The notes beneath the pieces were generated by a model. It had not been told where the DNA came from. It was given only the letters and a program-made list of their open reading frames with translations, and ran no database searches. A stretch of 64,000 bases of DNA from Hymenobacter cellulosivorans (GTDB lineage Bacteria; Bacteroidota; Bacteroidia; Cytophagales; Hymenobacteraceae), in NCBI RefSeq assembly GCF_022919135.1, contig NZ_CP095049.1, positions 1,612,001 to 1,676,000 on the forward strand, read 5' to 3'. Positions 52,276-60,812 of this stretch are shown one piece after another (position 1 is the stretch's first letter; each line of letters opens with the position of its first letter). A program made the translations under genes and the position numbers.

Positions 52276-52984
52276 CCAGCTGCCGGCGGTAGAGCTGAAT
52301 GGTATTTTCCAGCCCGTAGTACAGCGCGTCGCACACCAGGGCGTGCCCGATGCTAACCTCGGCCAGCCCGGGTAAGTTCTGGTGCAGGTAGGCCAGGTTT
52401 TCCAAATCCAGGTCGTGGCCGGCGTTAAGGCCGAGGCCCAGCTGCTGGGCCAGGGTGGCCGCCACGGCGTAGGGGGCAATAGCGGCGGCCGGGTCCTGGG
52501 GGTACTGGCGGGCGTAGTCTTCGGTGTAGAGCTCAATCCGGTCGGTGCCCGTGGCCACGGCGGCCTTCACCATGGCCGGGTCGGGGTCGAGGAAGATAGA
52601 CACCCGGCAGCCAATGGATTTGAGCTCCGTGACCACGCCAATCAGATAAATCTGGTGGGTGATGGTGTCCCAGCCGGCGTTGGAGGTAATAGCGTCGGGC
52701 GCGTCGGGTACCAGCGTCACCTGCTCGGGCCGCACTTCGCGCACCAAGTCGATGAAGTCGGGCGTGGGGTTGCCCTCCACGTTGAGCTCGGTGGTCACGA
52801 TCTGGCGCAGGTCGCGCACGTCCTGGTAGCGGATATGGCGCTCATCGGGTCGGGGGTGCACCGTGATGCCCTGGGCGCCAAACCGCTCACAGTCACGGGC
52901 TACCTGCAACACATCGGGACGGTTGTGGCCGCGGGCATTCCGCAGCGTGGCGATTTTATTTATGTTTACGCTAAGTTTCGTCAT
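52271..52984 (-). CDS. pdxJ: Pyridoxine 5'-phosphate synthase
   Basis: PdxJ condenses 1-deoxyxylulose 5-phosphate with aminoacetone 3-phosphate to form pyridoxine 5'-phosphate. The 237-residue protein starts at ATG 52984 with [18 protein letters not shown]. It carries [17 protein letters not shown], the [11 protein letters not shown] block and [12 protein letters not shown], all typical. A longer frame to 53029 adds an unlikely N-terminus. It diverges from the YqeY gene, and its stop codon overlaps octamer-repeat element D. Confidence 0.95.
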   Translation of the reverse strand: MTKLSVNINKIATLRNARGHNRPDVLQVARDCERFGAQGITVHPRPDERHIRYQDVRDLRQIVTTELNVEGNPTPDFIDLVREVRPEQVTLVPDAPDAITSNAGWDTITHQIYLIGVVTELKSIGCRVSIFLDPDPAMVKAAVATGTDRIELYTEDYARQYPQDPAAAIAPYAVAATLAQQLGLGLNAGHDLDLENLAYLHQNLPGLAEVSIGHALVCDALYYGLENTIQLYRRQLV

Positions 52985-53083
52985 GAGAGAAGGCGAAAAT
53001 CTGACTCCAAAACGGCCCGCGTGGGTCATTGATACGCGGCCAGTCGGAATCTACGGGTTCCAGACATTTACTACTACAAACTT

Positions 53084-53548
53084 ATGGCTCTGAAGGAAAC
53101 CATCGACGCGGATATCAAAAAGGCTATGCTGGCCAAGGACAAAGTTCGGCTCCAGGCCCTGCGTAGCATCAAGTCGCAGATCATGCTGGCCGAAACGGCC
53201 GAAGGGGCCCACGGTGCTGCCCTGACCGAGGACGCCGAACTCAAGCTGCTCAACAAAGCCGCCAAGCAGCGCCGCGAAGCCGCCGAAACCTACCAGAAGC
53301 AGTTCCGCTCCGACCTGGAAGAAATCGAGCTAGCCGAGCTGGCCATCATCGAAGAGTACCTGCCCCAGCAGCTCTCAGAAGCTGATCTGGTCGAAAAGCT
53401 CGTGGGCATCATCCAGCGCGTGGGTGCCACCGGCCCCTCCGACCTGGGCAAGGTAATGGGCGTTGCCGCCCGGGAGTTGTCCGGCCAGGCCGACGGCAAG
53501 ATGATTTCTCAAGTCGTCAGCAACCTGCTCAACAACACGAATGTCTAG
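53084..53548 (+). CDS. GatB/YqeY domain protein
   Basis: The 154-residue protein is a free-standing YqeY. It has an N-terminal helical part (AMLAKDKVRLQALRSIKSQI) and the C-terminal domain shared with GatB (QLSEADLVEKL, GKVMGVAARELSGQADGKMI). The family may help tRNA-dependent amidation, but its function is not proven. It is 95 bases upstream of cvpA with an inverted octamer repeat between them. Confidence 0.92.
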   Translation: MALKETIDADIKKAMLAKDKVRLQALRSIKSQIMLAETAEGAHGAALTEDAELKLLNKAAKQRREAAETYQKQFRSDLEEIELAELAIIEEYLPQQLSEADLVEKLVGIIQRVGATGPSDLGKVMGVAARELSGQADGKMISQVVSNLLNNTNV

Positions 53549-53645
53549 CTGCGAATGAGTGACTGAGTGAATAAGTGAGTTGGTTGTTCAACTTGCGCAG
53601 TCAGAACAAAAACTCACTCAGTCACTCAGTCACCACCTCACATTA
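53549..53645. repeat. Inverted octamer-repeat element E (TGAGTGAC type)
   Basis: The left arm (about 53552-53583) reads TGAGTGAC, TGAGTGAA, TAAGTGAG. The right arm (about 53611-53642) is its reverse complement with a few differences. The left arm begins at the yqeY stop codon and the right arm ends just before the cvpA ATG at 53645. Confidence 0.8.
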
Positions 53646-54166
53646 TGTCCGGCTTCGATATTCTGCTGCTGATTCCGCTGGGTGTGGGGGCCGTCAAAGG
53701 CTTCCGGCGCGGACTGGTGCTGGAGACGGCTTCGCTGCTGGCCTTCGTGCTGGGCATTATCGGCGGACTGGCCTTACTCAACGACGCGGTTCCGCTGGTG
53801 CGCAACTACGTGGGTGAGGCTTTCGGAATGTTGCCCATCGTGTCGTTTCTGCTGGTGTTTGTGCTTATCACCTGGGGCGTACACATGGCGGGCGGCCTGG
53901 TTAAAACGGCCGTGCACCTGACGCCCCTGGGCATGCTCGACAACCTGCTGGGCGGGGCCGCCGGGGCCCTGAAATGGGTGTTAGGCATTAGCTTGCTGCT
54001 GCACGGCATCGGCTTTGCTGGGCTCAAGCTTATTTCGCCTACGGTCGTCGCCGACTCGCAAGTATTGCCCGTAGTGCAGCAGGCCACCCCGTTTGCCCTC
54101 GAAATCGTGGGCTTCGTGCTGCCCTTCGCTACCACGCTGCTCGAGCAGCTACGTGGAGTGTTCTAA
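53645..54166 (+). CDS. CvpA family membrane protein
   Basis: The 173-residue protein has four hydrophobic helices and the CvpA opening GFDILLLIPLGVGAVKGFRRG. CvpA proteins are inner membrane proteins needed for colicin V production and envelope functions in other bacteria; the exact role is unclear. An imperfect inverted repeat (54201-54227) follows, before the pabA/trpG start. Confidence 0.88.
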   Translation: MSGFDILLLIPLGVGAVKGFRRGLVLETASLLAFVLGIIGGLALLNDAVPLVRNYVGEAFGMLPIVSFLLVFVLITWGVHMAGGLVKTAVHLTPLGMLDNLLGGAAGALKWVLGISLLLHGIGFAGLKLISPTVVADSQVLPVVQQATPFALEIVGFVLPFATTLLEQLRGVF

Positions 54167-54269
54167 CCTTCTGGCGAAGTCGACGGTTACGGTACTGACG
54201 GGCCCGCCCAAGGGAAATGCGCGGGCCGCTGCCAACCTTTGCGCCGGAAAACCGCTCCGTACGCTATAT

Positions 54270-54911
54270 ATGCGCCTGCTGCTGCTCGACAACTTCGACT
54301 CGTTCACCTTCAACCTGCTGGATTACTTTCAGCAGCTCGGGGCCGCCGTGCAGGTTGTCCGCAACGACGTGTCGCTCGAGCAAATCAGGCAATATGAGTT
54401 CGACGGCATCGTTCTGTCGCCGGGGCCTGGTACACCGGCCAAGGCGGGCTGTTTGCTGCAGGTTATCGAGGAATACTACCAGCGCGTGCCTATGCTAGGC
54501 GTGTGCCTAGGTCACCAGGCGTTGGGCGAGTTCTTCGGAGCCCGGCTTCAGCGGGCAGCTCGGCCCATGCACGGTAAAGTGTCGGACATAGCTGTGGCCT
54601 CCTCGGCCGACCCGCTGTTTGCCGGTCTGCCGCCGCAATTTGCTGTCACGCGCTACCATTCACTGATTGTCAATTTATTACCTCCCGATTTAGAGGCCCT
54701 GGCTTACACCACCGATGCGGCGCACGAACTGATGGGATTCCGGCACCGTACCTACCCTTTGTACGGCGTCCAGTTTCATCCTGAAGCGCTGCTCACTTCC
54801 CACGGGCTGGCACTTCTCCGCAATTGGGTCAAGTGTTGTATCATTGCGAAGGATGGTCACTCAGCCCTAGCCGGCCTCGAAATCTCCCCCGAAGATGGAA
54901 TTGCAGATTAA
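54270..54911 (+). CDS. Glutamine amidotransferase of the anthranilate/aminodeoxychorismate synthase type
   Basis: The 213-residue protein starts at ATG 54270 (MRLLLLDNFDSFTFNLL) and has the catalytic Cys in MLGVCLGHQALG and His-Glu in YGVQFHPEALL. It supplies ammonia to a TrpE or PabB partner that is not encoded here, so TrpG and PabA cannot be told apart. The C-terminal 20 residues run past the normal end through a dispersed-repeat-like sequence and overlap the next gene by 17 bases. AACCTTTG (54234-54241) is a near-consensus -7 box. Confidence 0.88.
   Translation: MRLLLLDNFDSFTFNLLDYFQQLGAAVQVVRNDVSLEQIRQYEFDGIVLSPGPGTPAKAGCLLQVIEEYYQRVPMLGVCLGHQALGEFFGARLQRAARPMHGKVSDIAVASSADPLFAGLPPQFAVTRYHSLIVNLLPPDLEALAYTTDAAHELMGFRHRTYPLYGVQFHPEALLTSHGLALLRNWVKCCIIAKDGHSALAGLEISPEDGIAD
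54841..54856. repeat. Fragment resembling the CTTGCGAG dispersed repeat
   Basis: TCATTGCGAAGGATGG resembles the outer parts of the two larger copies at 29923 and 40933 with the middle missing. It lies inside the 3' end of the glutamine amidotransferase frame. Homology is tentative because it is short. Confidence 0.35.
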
Positions 54912-55674
54912 GGAACAGAACGGTTTTCAGTATGTAGAAGAAGGCTCGGGCGAGGTGCTGCTGCTCTTGCACGGCCTGTTCGGAGCCCTGAGCAACTGGC
55001 AGGACGTTATCCAGGAATTTGGCACCGACTACCGGGTGATTATCCCGCTGCTGCCCATCTACGACATGCCCCTGACTCAGGCCGGGGTGCCCGGACTGGT
55101 CAATTACGTGGAAGACTTTCTACGGGAAATGCGCCTGCAAGAGCCCATGACGGTGCTTGGCAACTCCCTCGGCGGCCACATTGCCCTGGTATATGCCCTG
55201 CGCAACCCCCAGATGGTGCAGCGTCTGGTACTCACGGGCAGCAGTGGCTTGTTTGAAGACTCGATGGGCGGCTCTTTCCCCAAGCGCGGCAACTATAATT
55301 TCGTGCAGGAGCGCGTGGCCTACACCTTCTACGACCCCAGCATTGCTACCAAGGACCTGGTCGATGAGGTCTTCAACGTGACCAATTCCAACACCAAGGT
55401 GCTACGCATCATCAACATTGCCCGCTCAGCCCAGCGCCACAACCTGGGCAAGGAGCTCACCAAGATTACCGTGCCCACGCTGCTGGTCTGGGGCCTGAAC
55501 GACACGATTACGCCCCCGATGGTGGCCCATGAGTTTGAGCGCCTGCTGCCCAATGCCGAGCTGCATTTTCTGGACCATTGCTGCCACGTGCCCATGATGG
55601 AACGGCCCCAGGATTTCAACCTGTTGCTGCGGCAGTTTCTGCGCCGCACGACCCTGGAGCCGGCCCTGACGTAA
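54895..55674 (+). CDS. Alpha/beta fold hydrolase
   Basis: The 259-residue hydrolase has LLLLHGLFGALSNW, nucleophile Ser91 in LGNSLGGHIAL, an acid in WGLNDTITPP and the His in DHCCHVPMMERP. It groups with general esterases and lipases whose substrates are not predictable. It overlaps the preceding amidotransferase frame by 17 bases, so they are probably co-transcribed. A 7-base-stem hairpin at 55698-55717 lies before the CBS gene. Confidence 0.88.
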   Translation: MELQIKEQNGFQYVEEGSGEVLLLLHGLFGALSNWQDVIQEFGTDYRVIIPLLPIYDMPLTQAGVPGLVNYVEDFLREMRLQEPMTVLGNSLGGHIALVYALRNPQMVQRLVLTGSSGLFEDSMGGSFPKRGNYNFVQERVAYTFYDPSIATKDLVDEVFNVTNSNTKVLRIINIARSAQRHNLGKELTKITVPTLLVWGLNDTITPPMVAHEFERLLPNAELHFLDHCCHVPMMERPQDFNLLLRQFLRRTTLEPALT

Positions 55675-55757
55675 GTACCGCAAACAAATTGCCCGCTTGG
55701 GCGCTTATTGGCGCCCACCCCATCTAGTTTAATTCTGGCTTTCAGTTCTTTCTGCCC

Positions 55758-56435
55758 ATGCATTCGATGATTGCTGAAGACTTGCTCAACCAAATGATTC
55801 CGCCGCTGAAGGTGTCGGACTCAGCCGGGAAGGCGGCCAAGTGGCTGGAAGAATTCCACGTTGGCCAGTTGCCCGTACTCGACAACCGCCTCTACCGCGG
55901 CCTGATTACCGAAGCTGATCTGCTCGACCATGACCAGCCCGACGAGCCGCTGACCAACGTCACGTTTGGCTTTGCCGACGTACACGTGCAGCGCGACCAG
56001 CATTTTTACAGCATTATGGAGCTGGCTATCCAAAATAAGCTGCAGCTCGTGCCCGTGCTTGATGACAAGCAGGAGTACCTGGGCGTGGTTACCGTCGGCG
56101 ACACGCTGGCCGCGTTCGGCCAGCTGCCGATAGCTGCGGGGCAGGGCGGTATTCTGGTGCTGTCCATGGATGAGCGGGACTACTCTCTGACCCAGATTAG
56201 CCGCTACGTAGAGGAAAACAACGCCAAGGTCCTCAGTGCCCACGTAGCCCAGGACGAGCACGACCCCTACAAAATTCGCCTGACGCTGAAGCTCAATACC
56301 CCTAATATGGCCCGCATTACGGCCACGCTTGAGCGGTTTGGCTACGTTATTACCGCCCAGTTCAGCGGGGCTGGGGAGGTTGGCGAAAACGAGCAGGAGC
56401 GTTTCGATGGTCTGCTCAAATACCTAAGCCTGTAG
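55758..56435 (+). CDS. CBS domain protein
   Basis: The 225-residue protein has two CBS motifs in the first 125 residues (LPVLDNRLYRGLITEADLL and LVPVLDDKQEYLGVVTVGDTL). An ACT-like C-terminal part (GILVLSMDERDYSLTQISRYV) follows. CBS pairs bind adenosine nucleotides and regulate partner proteins. It lies just upstream of a BamA-like gene and NAD kinase. Its regulatory target is unknown. Confidence 0.88.
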   Translation: MHSMIAEDLLNQMIPPLKVSDSAGKAAKWLEEFHVGQLPVLDNRLYRGLITEADLLDHDQPDEPLTNVTFGFADVHVQRDQHFYSIMELAIQNKLQLVPVLDDKQEYLGVVTVGDTLAAFGQLPIAAGQGGILVLSMDERDYSLTQISRYVEENNAKVLSAHVAQDEHDPYKIRLTLKLNTPNMARITATLERFGYVITAQFSGAGEVGENEQERFDGLLKYLSL

Positions 56436-56457
56436 GTGAACAATTACTGCCCGAGCG

Positions 56458-57984
56458 TTGAATTCTGACCCCGTGGCTCGGCCCGATTGTGCCCCGGCCA
56501 GTGAGTCCGGACCTAGGCAATTCAACCTTCACCGCGCTGCGTTCAGCTTTTCTTTCCTGCTGCTGTTGCTGCTGGGGTGCTGGGCTGTTGCTCCGGCCTC
56601 GGCCGCCACGCTGCCTGATTCTGTCCGCCGGGCCCCACTGGACAGCCTGATCTTGGCGCAGTGTCCTGGCTACCCAGTCCTGCGCGTGGCCTCTGTTCTG
56701 TTTGTGGGCAATGAAGTCACCAAGGAGCGGATTCTGCGGGCCGAGCTGGACTTTCGCGAAGGCGACACGCTGCAGGCCGCCACCCTGGCCCGCTGTCTCG
56801 AAGCCAACCGCCTGCGCGTGTTCAACCTGCAGCTTTTCCACCACGTGCTGGTGCAACCGGTGTGCCGCAACGGTGAGCTGACCATCCTCTTCAGCGTGCA
56901 GGAGCGGTGGTACACCTTTCCCATTCCCATCCTGTCGCTGGCCGACCGTAACTTCCGGTCCTGGCTCGACCGGCCCGACCGCTGGCGCCGGGTCGACTAC
57001 GGTCTGCACGTGGAGCGCAAAAACTTTCGGGGCCGTAACGAGGAAATCCGGGGCAACCTGCAATTAGGCTTCAACCGCAAGTATGAGCTCTTTTACGATA
57101 CGCCCGGCTACGGCAAGCTTCGGCGCCTGGGCTTCGGGGTAGGAGGGTCGTACTTCCGCAGCCACTCCCTGGATTATGCCACCGTCGAGGATAAGCTAGT
57201 CAACTTCCGGGATGATACCGGCTTTCCCATCGAGCGGCGCTATGTCACGGCTGGTCTGCGTTGGCGCTACACTGTGCAGCGCCGCACGCTACTTGACGTG
57301 TCGTATCACCGCGAAACGATTTCTGACTCCATCGTACGCCGCAATCCCGACTACTACCTCAGCGGCAGCCGCCGGGACTACGTGGATGTGGCCCTGACGA
57401 CTATTTTCAACCACCGCAACACCTTTGCCTATCCGCTCACGGGCCATTACCTGCAGTTAAGTCTGATTCAGCGCCTGTTTGTCACGAAGGCTCCGCCCAT
57501 CACCACCTTACGGGCCCAGGTATCCAAATATGTAGCGCTGGGTCATGATTTCTACTACAGCGCCAGCGTGCAGGGGCAAGTCCGGGTCAGTGAGCGGGTG
57601 GCCTACGCCGACAACCGCGCCCTGGGCTTTAGTGAGTTGGTGCGGGGCTACGACCAGTACGTGGTGGATGGCCGCCACTACGGCCTGGTGCAACAGGGTA
57701 TTTCGTACCGGCTCTGGGACGCGGGCCGCCTCAAGCTTGGTGGCATCGATAACCCCAAAATCAATAGCATTCCCTTAGTAGTCTATTTAAATACCTTTGC
57801 CGACGCCGGTTACGTGGCCAGCCGCGGGGCTGAGCGCGGCAGCCGGTTGCCAAACCGGTTGCAGGCTGCTGCTGGCATCGGTTTGCACCTGGTCACGTAT
57901 TACGACCGGGTTATTACCCTGGAGTATACCCGCAATGTTCTAGGGCAAGGCGGGTTTTTTCTGCGCACCGAATTTCCCATCTAG
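56458..57984 (+). CDS. BamA/TamA-like outer membrane protein with one POTRA domain
   Basis: The 508-residue protein has an N-terminal hydrophobic segment (FSFSFLLLLLLGCWAV), one POTRA-like domain about residues 80-150 (VLFVGNEVTKERILRAEL) and a C-terminal Omp85-type barrel ending FFLRTEFPI. It is shorter than BamA and may insert or export surface proteins. No ATG begins the frame; I use TTG 56458, and GTG 56473 is an alternative. It lies between the CBS and NAD kinase genes. The true bamA starts at 61569. Confidence 0.82.
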   Translation: MNSDPVARPDCAPASESGPRQFNLHRAAFSFSFLLLLLLGCWAVAPASAATLPDSVRRAPLDSLILAQCPGYPVLRVASVLFVGNEVTKERILRAELDFREGDTLQAATLARCLEANRLRVFNLQLFHHVLVQPVCRNGELTILFSVQERWYTFPIPILSLADRNFRSWLDRPDRWRRVDYGLHVERKNFRGRNEEIRGNLQLGFNRKYELFYDTPGYGKLRRLGFGVGGSYFRSHSLDYATVEDKLVNFRDDTGFPIERRYVTAGLRWRYTVQRRTLLDVSYHRETISDSIVRRNPDYYLSGSRRDYVDVALTTIFNHRNTFAYPLTGHYLQLSLIQRLFVTKAPPITTLRAQVSKYVALGHDFYYSASVQGQVRVSERVAYADNRALGFSELVRGYDQYVVDGRHYGLVQQGISYRLWDAGRLKLGGIDNPKINSIPLVVYLNTFADAGYVASRGAERGSRLPNRLQAAAGIGLHLVTYYDRVITLEYTRNVLGQGGFFLRTEFPI

Positions 57985-58021
57985 CCCCGGTAAGTCGCCG
58001 GTGGCTGGTTATGTTTTTGTT

Positions 58022-58915
58022 ATGAAAATTGCGATTCTCGGCAAACCCTTCGACGAAGAAACCCTGCCGTTTCTGCAGGCTCTGCTCGACGACCTCGTGG
58101 CGCGCCGTACCGAAGTAATCATCGTCGAGTCGTTCCACACCTACCTCGACAACCGTCTGCGCCTGCCGGAAGGCATCGGCACATTCCGGCGCGGCGACTC
58201 CCTGCGCGATGTGCAGTTTGTCTTCAGCATCGGCGGCGACGGTACCCTGCTCGACACGGTTACCTACGTAGGCGCCCTGCAAATTCCAATTCTGGGCATT
58301 AACACCGGCCGGCTGGGTTTTCTGGCCACTATCACCGTGGAGCGTATCGCCCAGGCCATTGATGCCCTATTTAAAGGCCACTTCGTTTTGGAGGAGCGCA
58401 GCCTGATCCGGGTCGAAACCGATCCGGAAGTTTTCGATGGTATTAACTTCGGCCTCAATGAGTTTTCGATTTTGAAGCGTGATACCTCCTCCATGATTGT
58501 GGTCCACACGTATATCGACGGCGAGTATCTCAACTCCTATTGGGCCGACGGCCTGATTGTTGCTACGCCGACGGGCTCCACCGGCTACTCCCTGAGTTGC
58601 GGCGGACCAGTAATGTTGCCCCAAACCAACAATTTTATCATTGCTCCCGTATGTCCGCACAATCTGAACGTCCGTCCGCTTATCGTCTCCGACCGTAGTG
58701 TGATTTCCTTCGAGATTGAGGGCCGCAGCAATAACTTCCTGCTGTCCCTCGATTCGCGCTCGGTAGCCGTTGACGCCGGTATTCAGATTGCGGTTCGCCG
58801 GGAGAATTTTGCCGTTCGCTTAGTCAAGCTCAACCATGTTAACTTTCTGACTACGTTGCGTAGTAAATTGAACTGGGGTCTCGACAAGCGTAATCCGGCG
58901 GGTATCTTGCTCTAA
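58022..58915 (+). CDS. nadK: NAD kinase
   Basis: NadK phosphorylates NAD to NADP. The 297-residue protein has SIGGDGTLLDTV (GGDGT at residues 71-75), NTGRLGFLAT and the LIVATPTGSTGYSLS block, all conserved. The ATG at 58022 fits better than the upstream GTG-frame start at 58001. The gene lies between the BamA-like and DUF6089 genes in a run of plus-strand genes. Confidence is high. Confidence 0.96.
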   Translation: MKIAILGKPFDEETLPFLQALLDDLVARRTEVIIVESFHTYLDNRLRLPEGIGTFRRGDSLRDVQFVFSIGGDGTLLDTVTYVGALQIPILGINTGRLGFLATITVERIAQAIDALFKGHFVLEERSLIRVETDPEVFDGINFGLNEFSILKRDTSSMIVVHTYIDGEYLNSYWADGLIVATPTGSTGYSLSCGGPVMLPQTNNFIIAPVCPHNLNVRPLIVSDRSVISFEIEGRSNNFLLSLDSRSVAVDAGIQIAVRRENFAVRLVKLNHVNFLTTLRSKLNWGLDKRNPAGILL

Positions 58916-58962
58916 TACATTGACTTTTTCTTGTGTTTCTTTTTTAAGTTCCCGGCAACCTC

Positions 58963-58970
58963 TACTTTTG
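58963..58970 (+). promoter_or_regulatory. Promoter -7 box of the DUF6089 genes
   Basis: TACTTTTG matches TAnnTTTG exactly, about 74 bases before the DUF6089 ATG at 59044. The upstream stretch is T-rich, but a distinct -33 TTG at the right distance is not clear. Confidence 0.5.
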
Positions 58971-59043
58971 TCACTAACTGAACTCGTGTCCTTACGACTC
59001 GAACGACGCTCACCTTCTTCGCATATCCTTAATCTCGCTCAAT

Positions 59044-59951
59044 ATGAAGCAACTCTTCACCAACATCTTGGCTCTGCTGCTAGTGGTTTCGCTGGTCGCC
59101 ACAGAGGCGAGTGCGCAACAGTTCAGTAAGCGGAAGCAGTACAACTCGGTCGGCGTAAGCATCAATGCGATGAACTACTTCGGTGACATCGTACCGAAAG
59201 CCAGCATTCCTAGCTTACGATTTGCGGCCACCCGCCCCAACATCGGCGTAAACTTCACGCACCGCTTTGCCCCCGGATTTCGGCTCGGGTTGCCTTCGCC
59301 TATGGCCGCATCACCGGCGACGACGAGAAAGCTGCCGACAAGTCGGATCCAGACGCTCGTTTCCGTTACCACCGCAACATGAACTTCCGCAACGACATCC
59401 TTGAGGTGTCGGCTGTGGGTGTATTCGACCTGATTGCCAACCGCAACAACTATATCAAGCGTCCGGACTTCGTTCCTTACGTATTTGCTGGTATCGGCGT
59501 GTTTCACCACAACCCCAAGGGCCTGATCCGCGGTGGTAACACCGCGGGCCTATCGGAAGGCTCTTATGTGAACCTGCAGCCCCTGCGTACGGAAGGTGTT
59601 GACTACAGCCTGACCGGCCTTTCGATTCCTTTTGGTGGTGGTGTTCGTTACAAAGTCAACAAAAGCTTTGATATTGGCCTCGAAATCGGCTGGCGCAAAA
59701 CCTTCACCGACTACCTGGACGATGTTAGCGGTACTTATGTAAATCCGAGCACGCTCGGCAGTGCAGAAGCTCGTTACTTTGGTGGCGCCATCACCCGCAC
59801 CGATGATATCACGCCTAACACGCCTTACACGAACTTCAATGCTCCCGGTGAAATGCGCGGTAAGGGCAATGAAAAGGACTGGTACATCGTTACGGGTCTC
59901 AACGTAAACTACATTCTCGCCCCGCGCGTTAAAAGCCCCAAATTCCGATAG
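59044..59951 (+). pseudogene. DUF6089 outer membrane protein, one frameshift
   Basis: The first frame gives a signal peptide (LLALLLVVSLVATEASAQQ region) and NSVGVSINAMNYFGDIVPKA. The second frame continues AFAYGRITGDDEKAADK and then PYVFAGIGVFHHNPKG and FGGGVRYKVNKSFDIGLE to the end. The switch falls near 59281-59295, where one missing base breaks the gene; adding a base gives RLRVAFAYG. DUF6089 proteins are small outer membrane barrels of unknown function. The downstream gene is a related intact protein. The break may be a consensus error rather than a mutation. Confidence 0.82.
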
Positions 59952-59993
59952 CCCGTTCCGGCTGGCTGTCGAGTCCAACTTACAGCTAGTCTA

Positions 59994-60743
59994 ATGACGC
60001 ATTCGAATCCTTTCAAAACACTCCTTGTTTGCCTTGTGCAAGCAGGGAGTGTTTTTTTTGCTTTCTCCGCCGCCGCCCAGAACACAAGTGAACTAGGTAT
60101 TGGGATTGGAGGAATGGTATATAAAGGGGAATTAGCCCCAGCATATAAGTTCAGCAATAACCGGCCCGCCGCTACCATCTTCTACCGCAAGGATGTGTCA
60201 GCTCCTATTACGCTGCGCGGCAGCTTTCTCTGGGGCTTAGTGCGCGCCGATGATGCCAACGTGCAGGGGGTAAATGGAAACGTAGCACCGTTACCCGCGT
60301 ACCGGCAGACCAACGTCAAAGGAAACATCCTGGAAGCTGCGGCCGCCGTCGAGTATAACTTCTTCGATTACCGTAACCGCAAGGAGAAAGTCCACTTTAC
60401 GCCTTATGTATTCGTAGGCGTGGCAGGTTTTCTGGCTCGCACCCGCACTGTTACCAATGCTGATTTGGAGCAGCTTGAAAAAGACGGTAGTACGTTGGGC
60501 CTGGCTATTCCCGCCGGTATTGGCTTTAAGCTGGCTTTGTCGCCGCGCTGGAACCTAGGCCTGGAAGCCGGAGCCCGTAAAGCCTTCACCGACGAGCTGG
60601 ACCATTTGGGAACCCAAAACCCATTGTTGGTCAACACGCACGACCAAGACTGGTATTTCTATAACGGATTCAGCGTTTCCTATACTTTCTATAAAATCAA
60701 CTGCCCCGACTCTTATAAGGCGAATCCTAAGTTGCTGCGGTAG
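59994..60743 (+). CDS. DUF6089 family outer membrane protein
   Basis: The 249-residue protein has a signal peptide ending around FSAAAQN, followed by alternating strands of a predicted small outer membrane barrel (GIGIGGMVYKGELAPAYKF, PYVFVGVAGFLART, KLALSPRWNLGLEAGARKAF). It shares the AGARKAFTDELDHLGT block with the preceding frameshifted paralogue, whose equivalent is GWRKTFTDYLDDVSGT. It begins 42 bases after that gene, so the two form a tandem duplicate. Function unknown. Confidence 0.85.
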   Translation: MTHSNPFKTLLVCLVQAGSVFFAFSAAAQNTSELGIGIGGMVYKGELAPAYKFSNNRPAATIFYRKDVSAPITLRGSFLWGLVRADDANVQGVNGNVAPLPAYRQTNVKGNILEAAAAVEYNFFDYRNRKEKVHFTPYVFVGVAGFLARTRTVTNADLEQLEKDGSTLGLAIPAGIGFKLALSPRWNLGLEAGARKAFTDELDHLGTQNPLLVNTHDQDWYFYNGFSVSYTFYKINCPDSYKANPKLLR

Positions 60744-60812
60744 AAGTCGGATGGGCGGGGGCTTAATGCAACCATTTGCGTAACTTGCAGCCTCTTTACG
60801 CAAAAAGTACTG

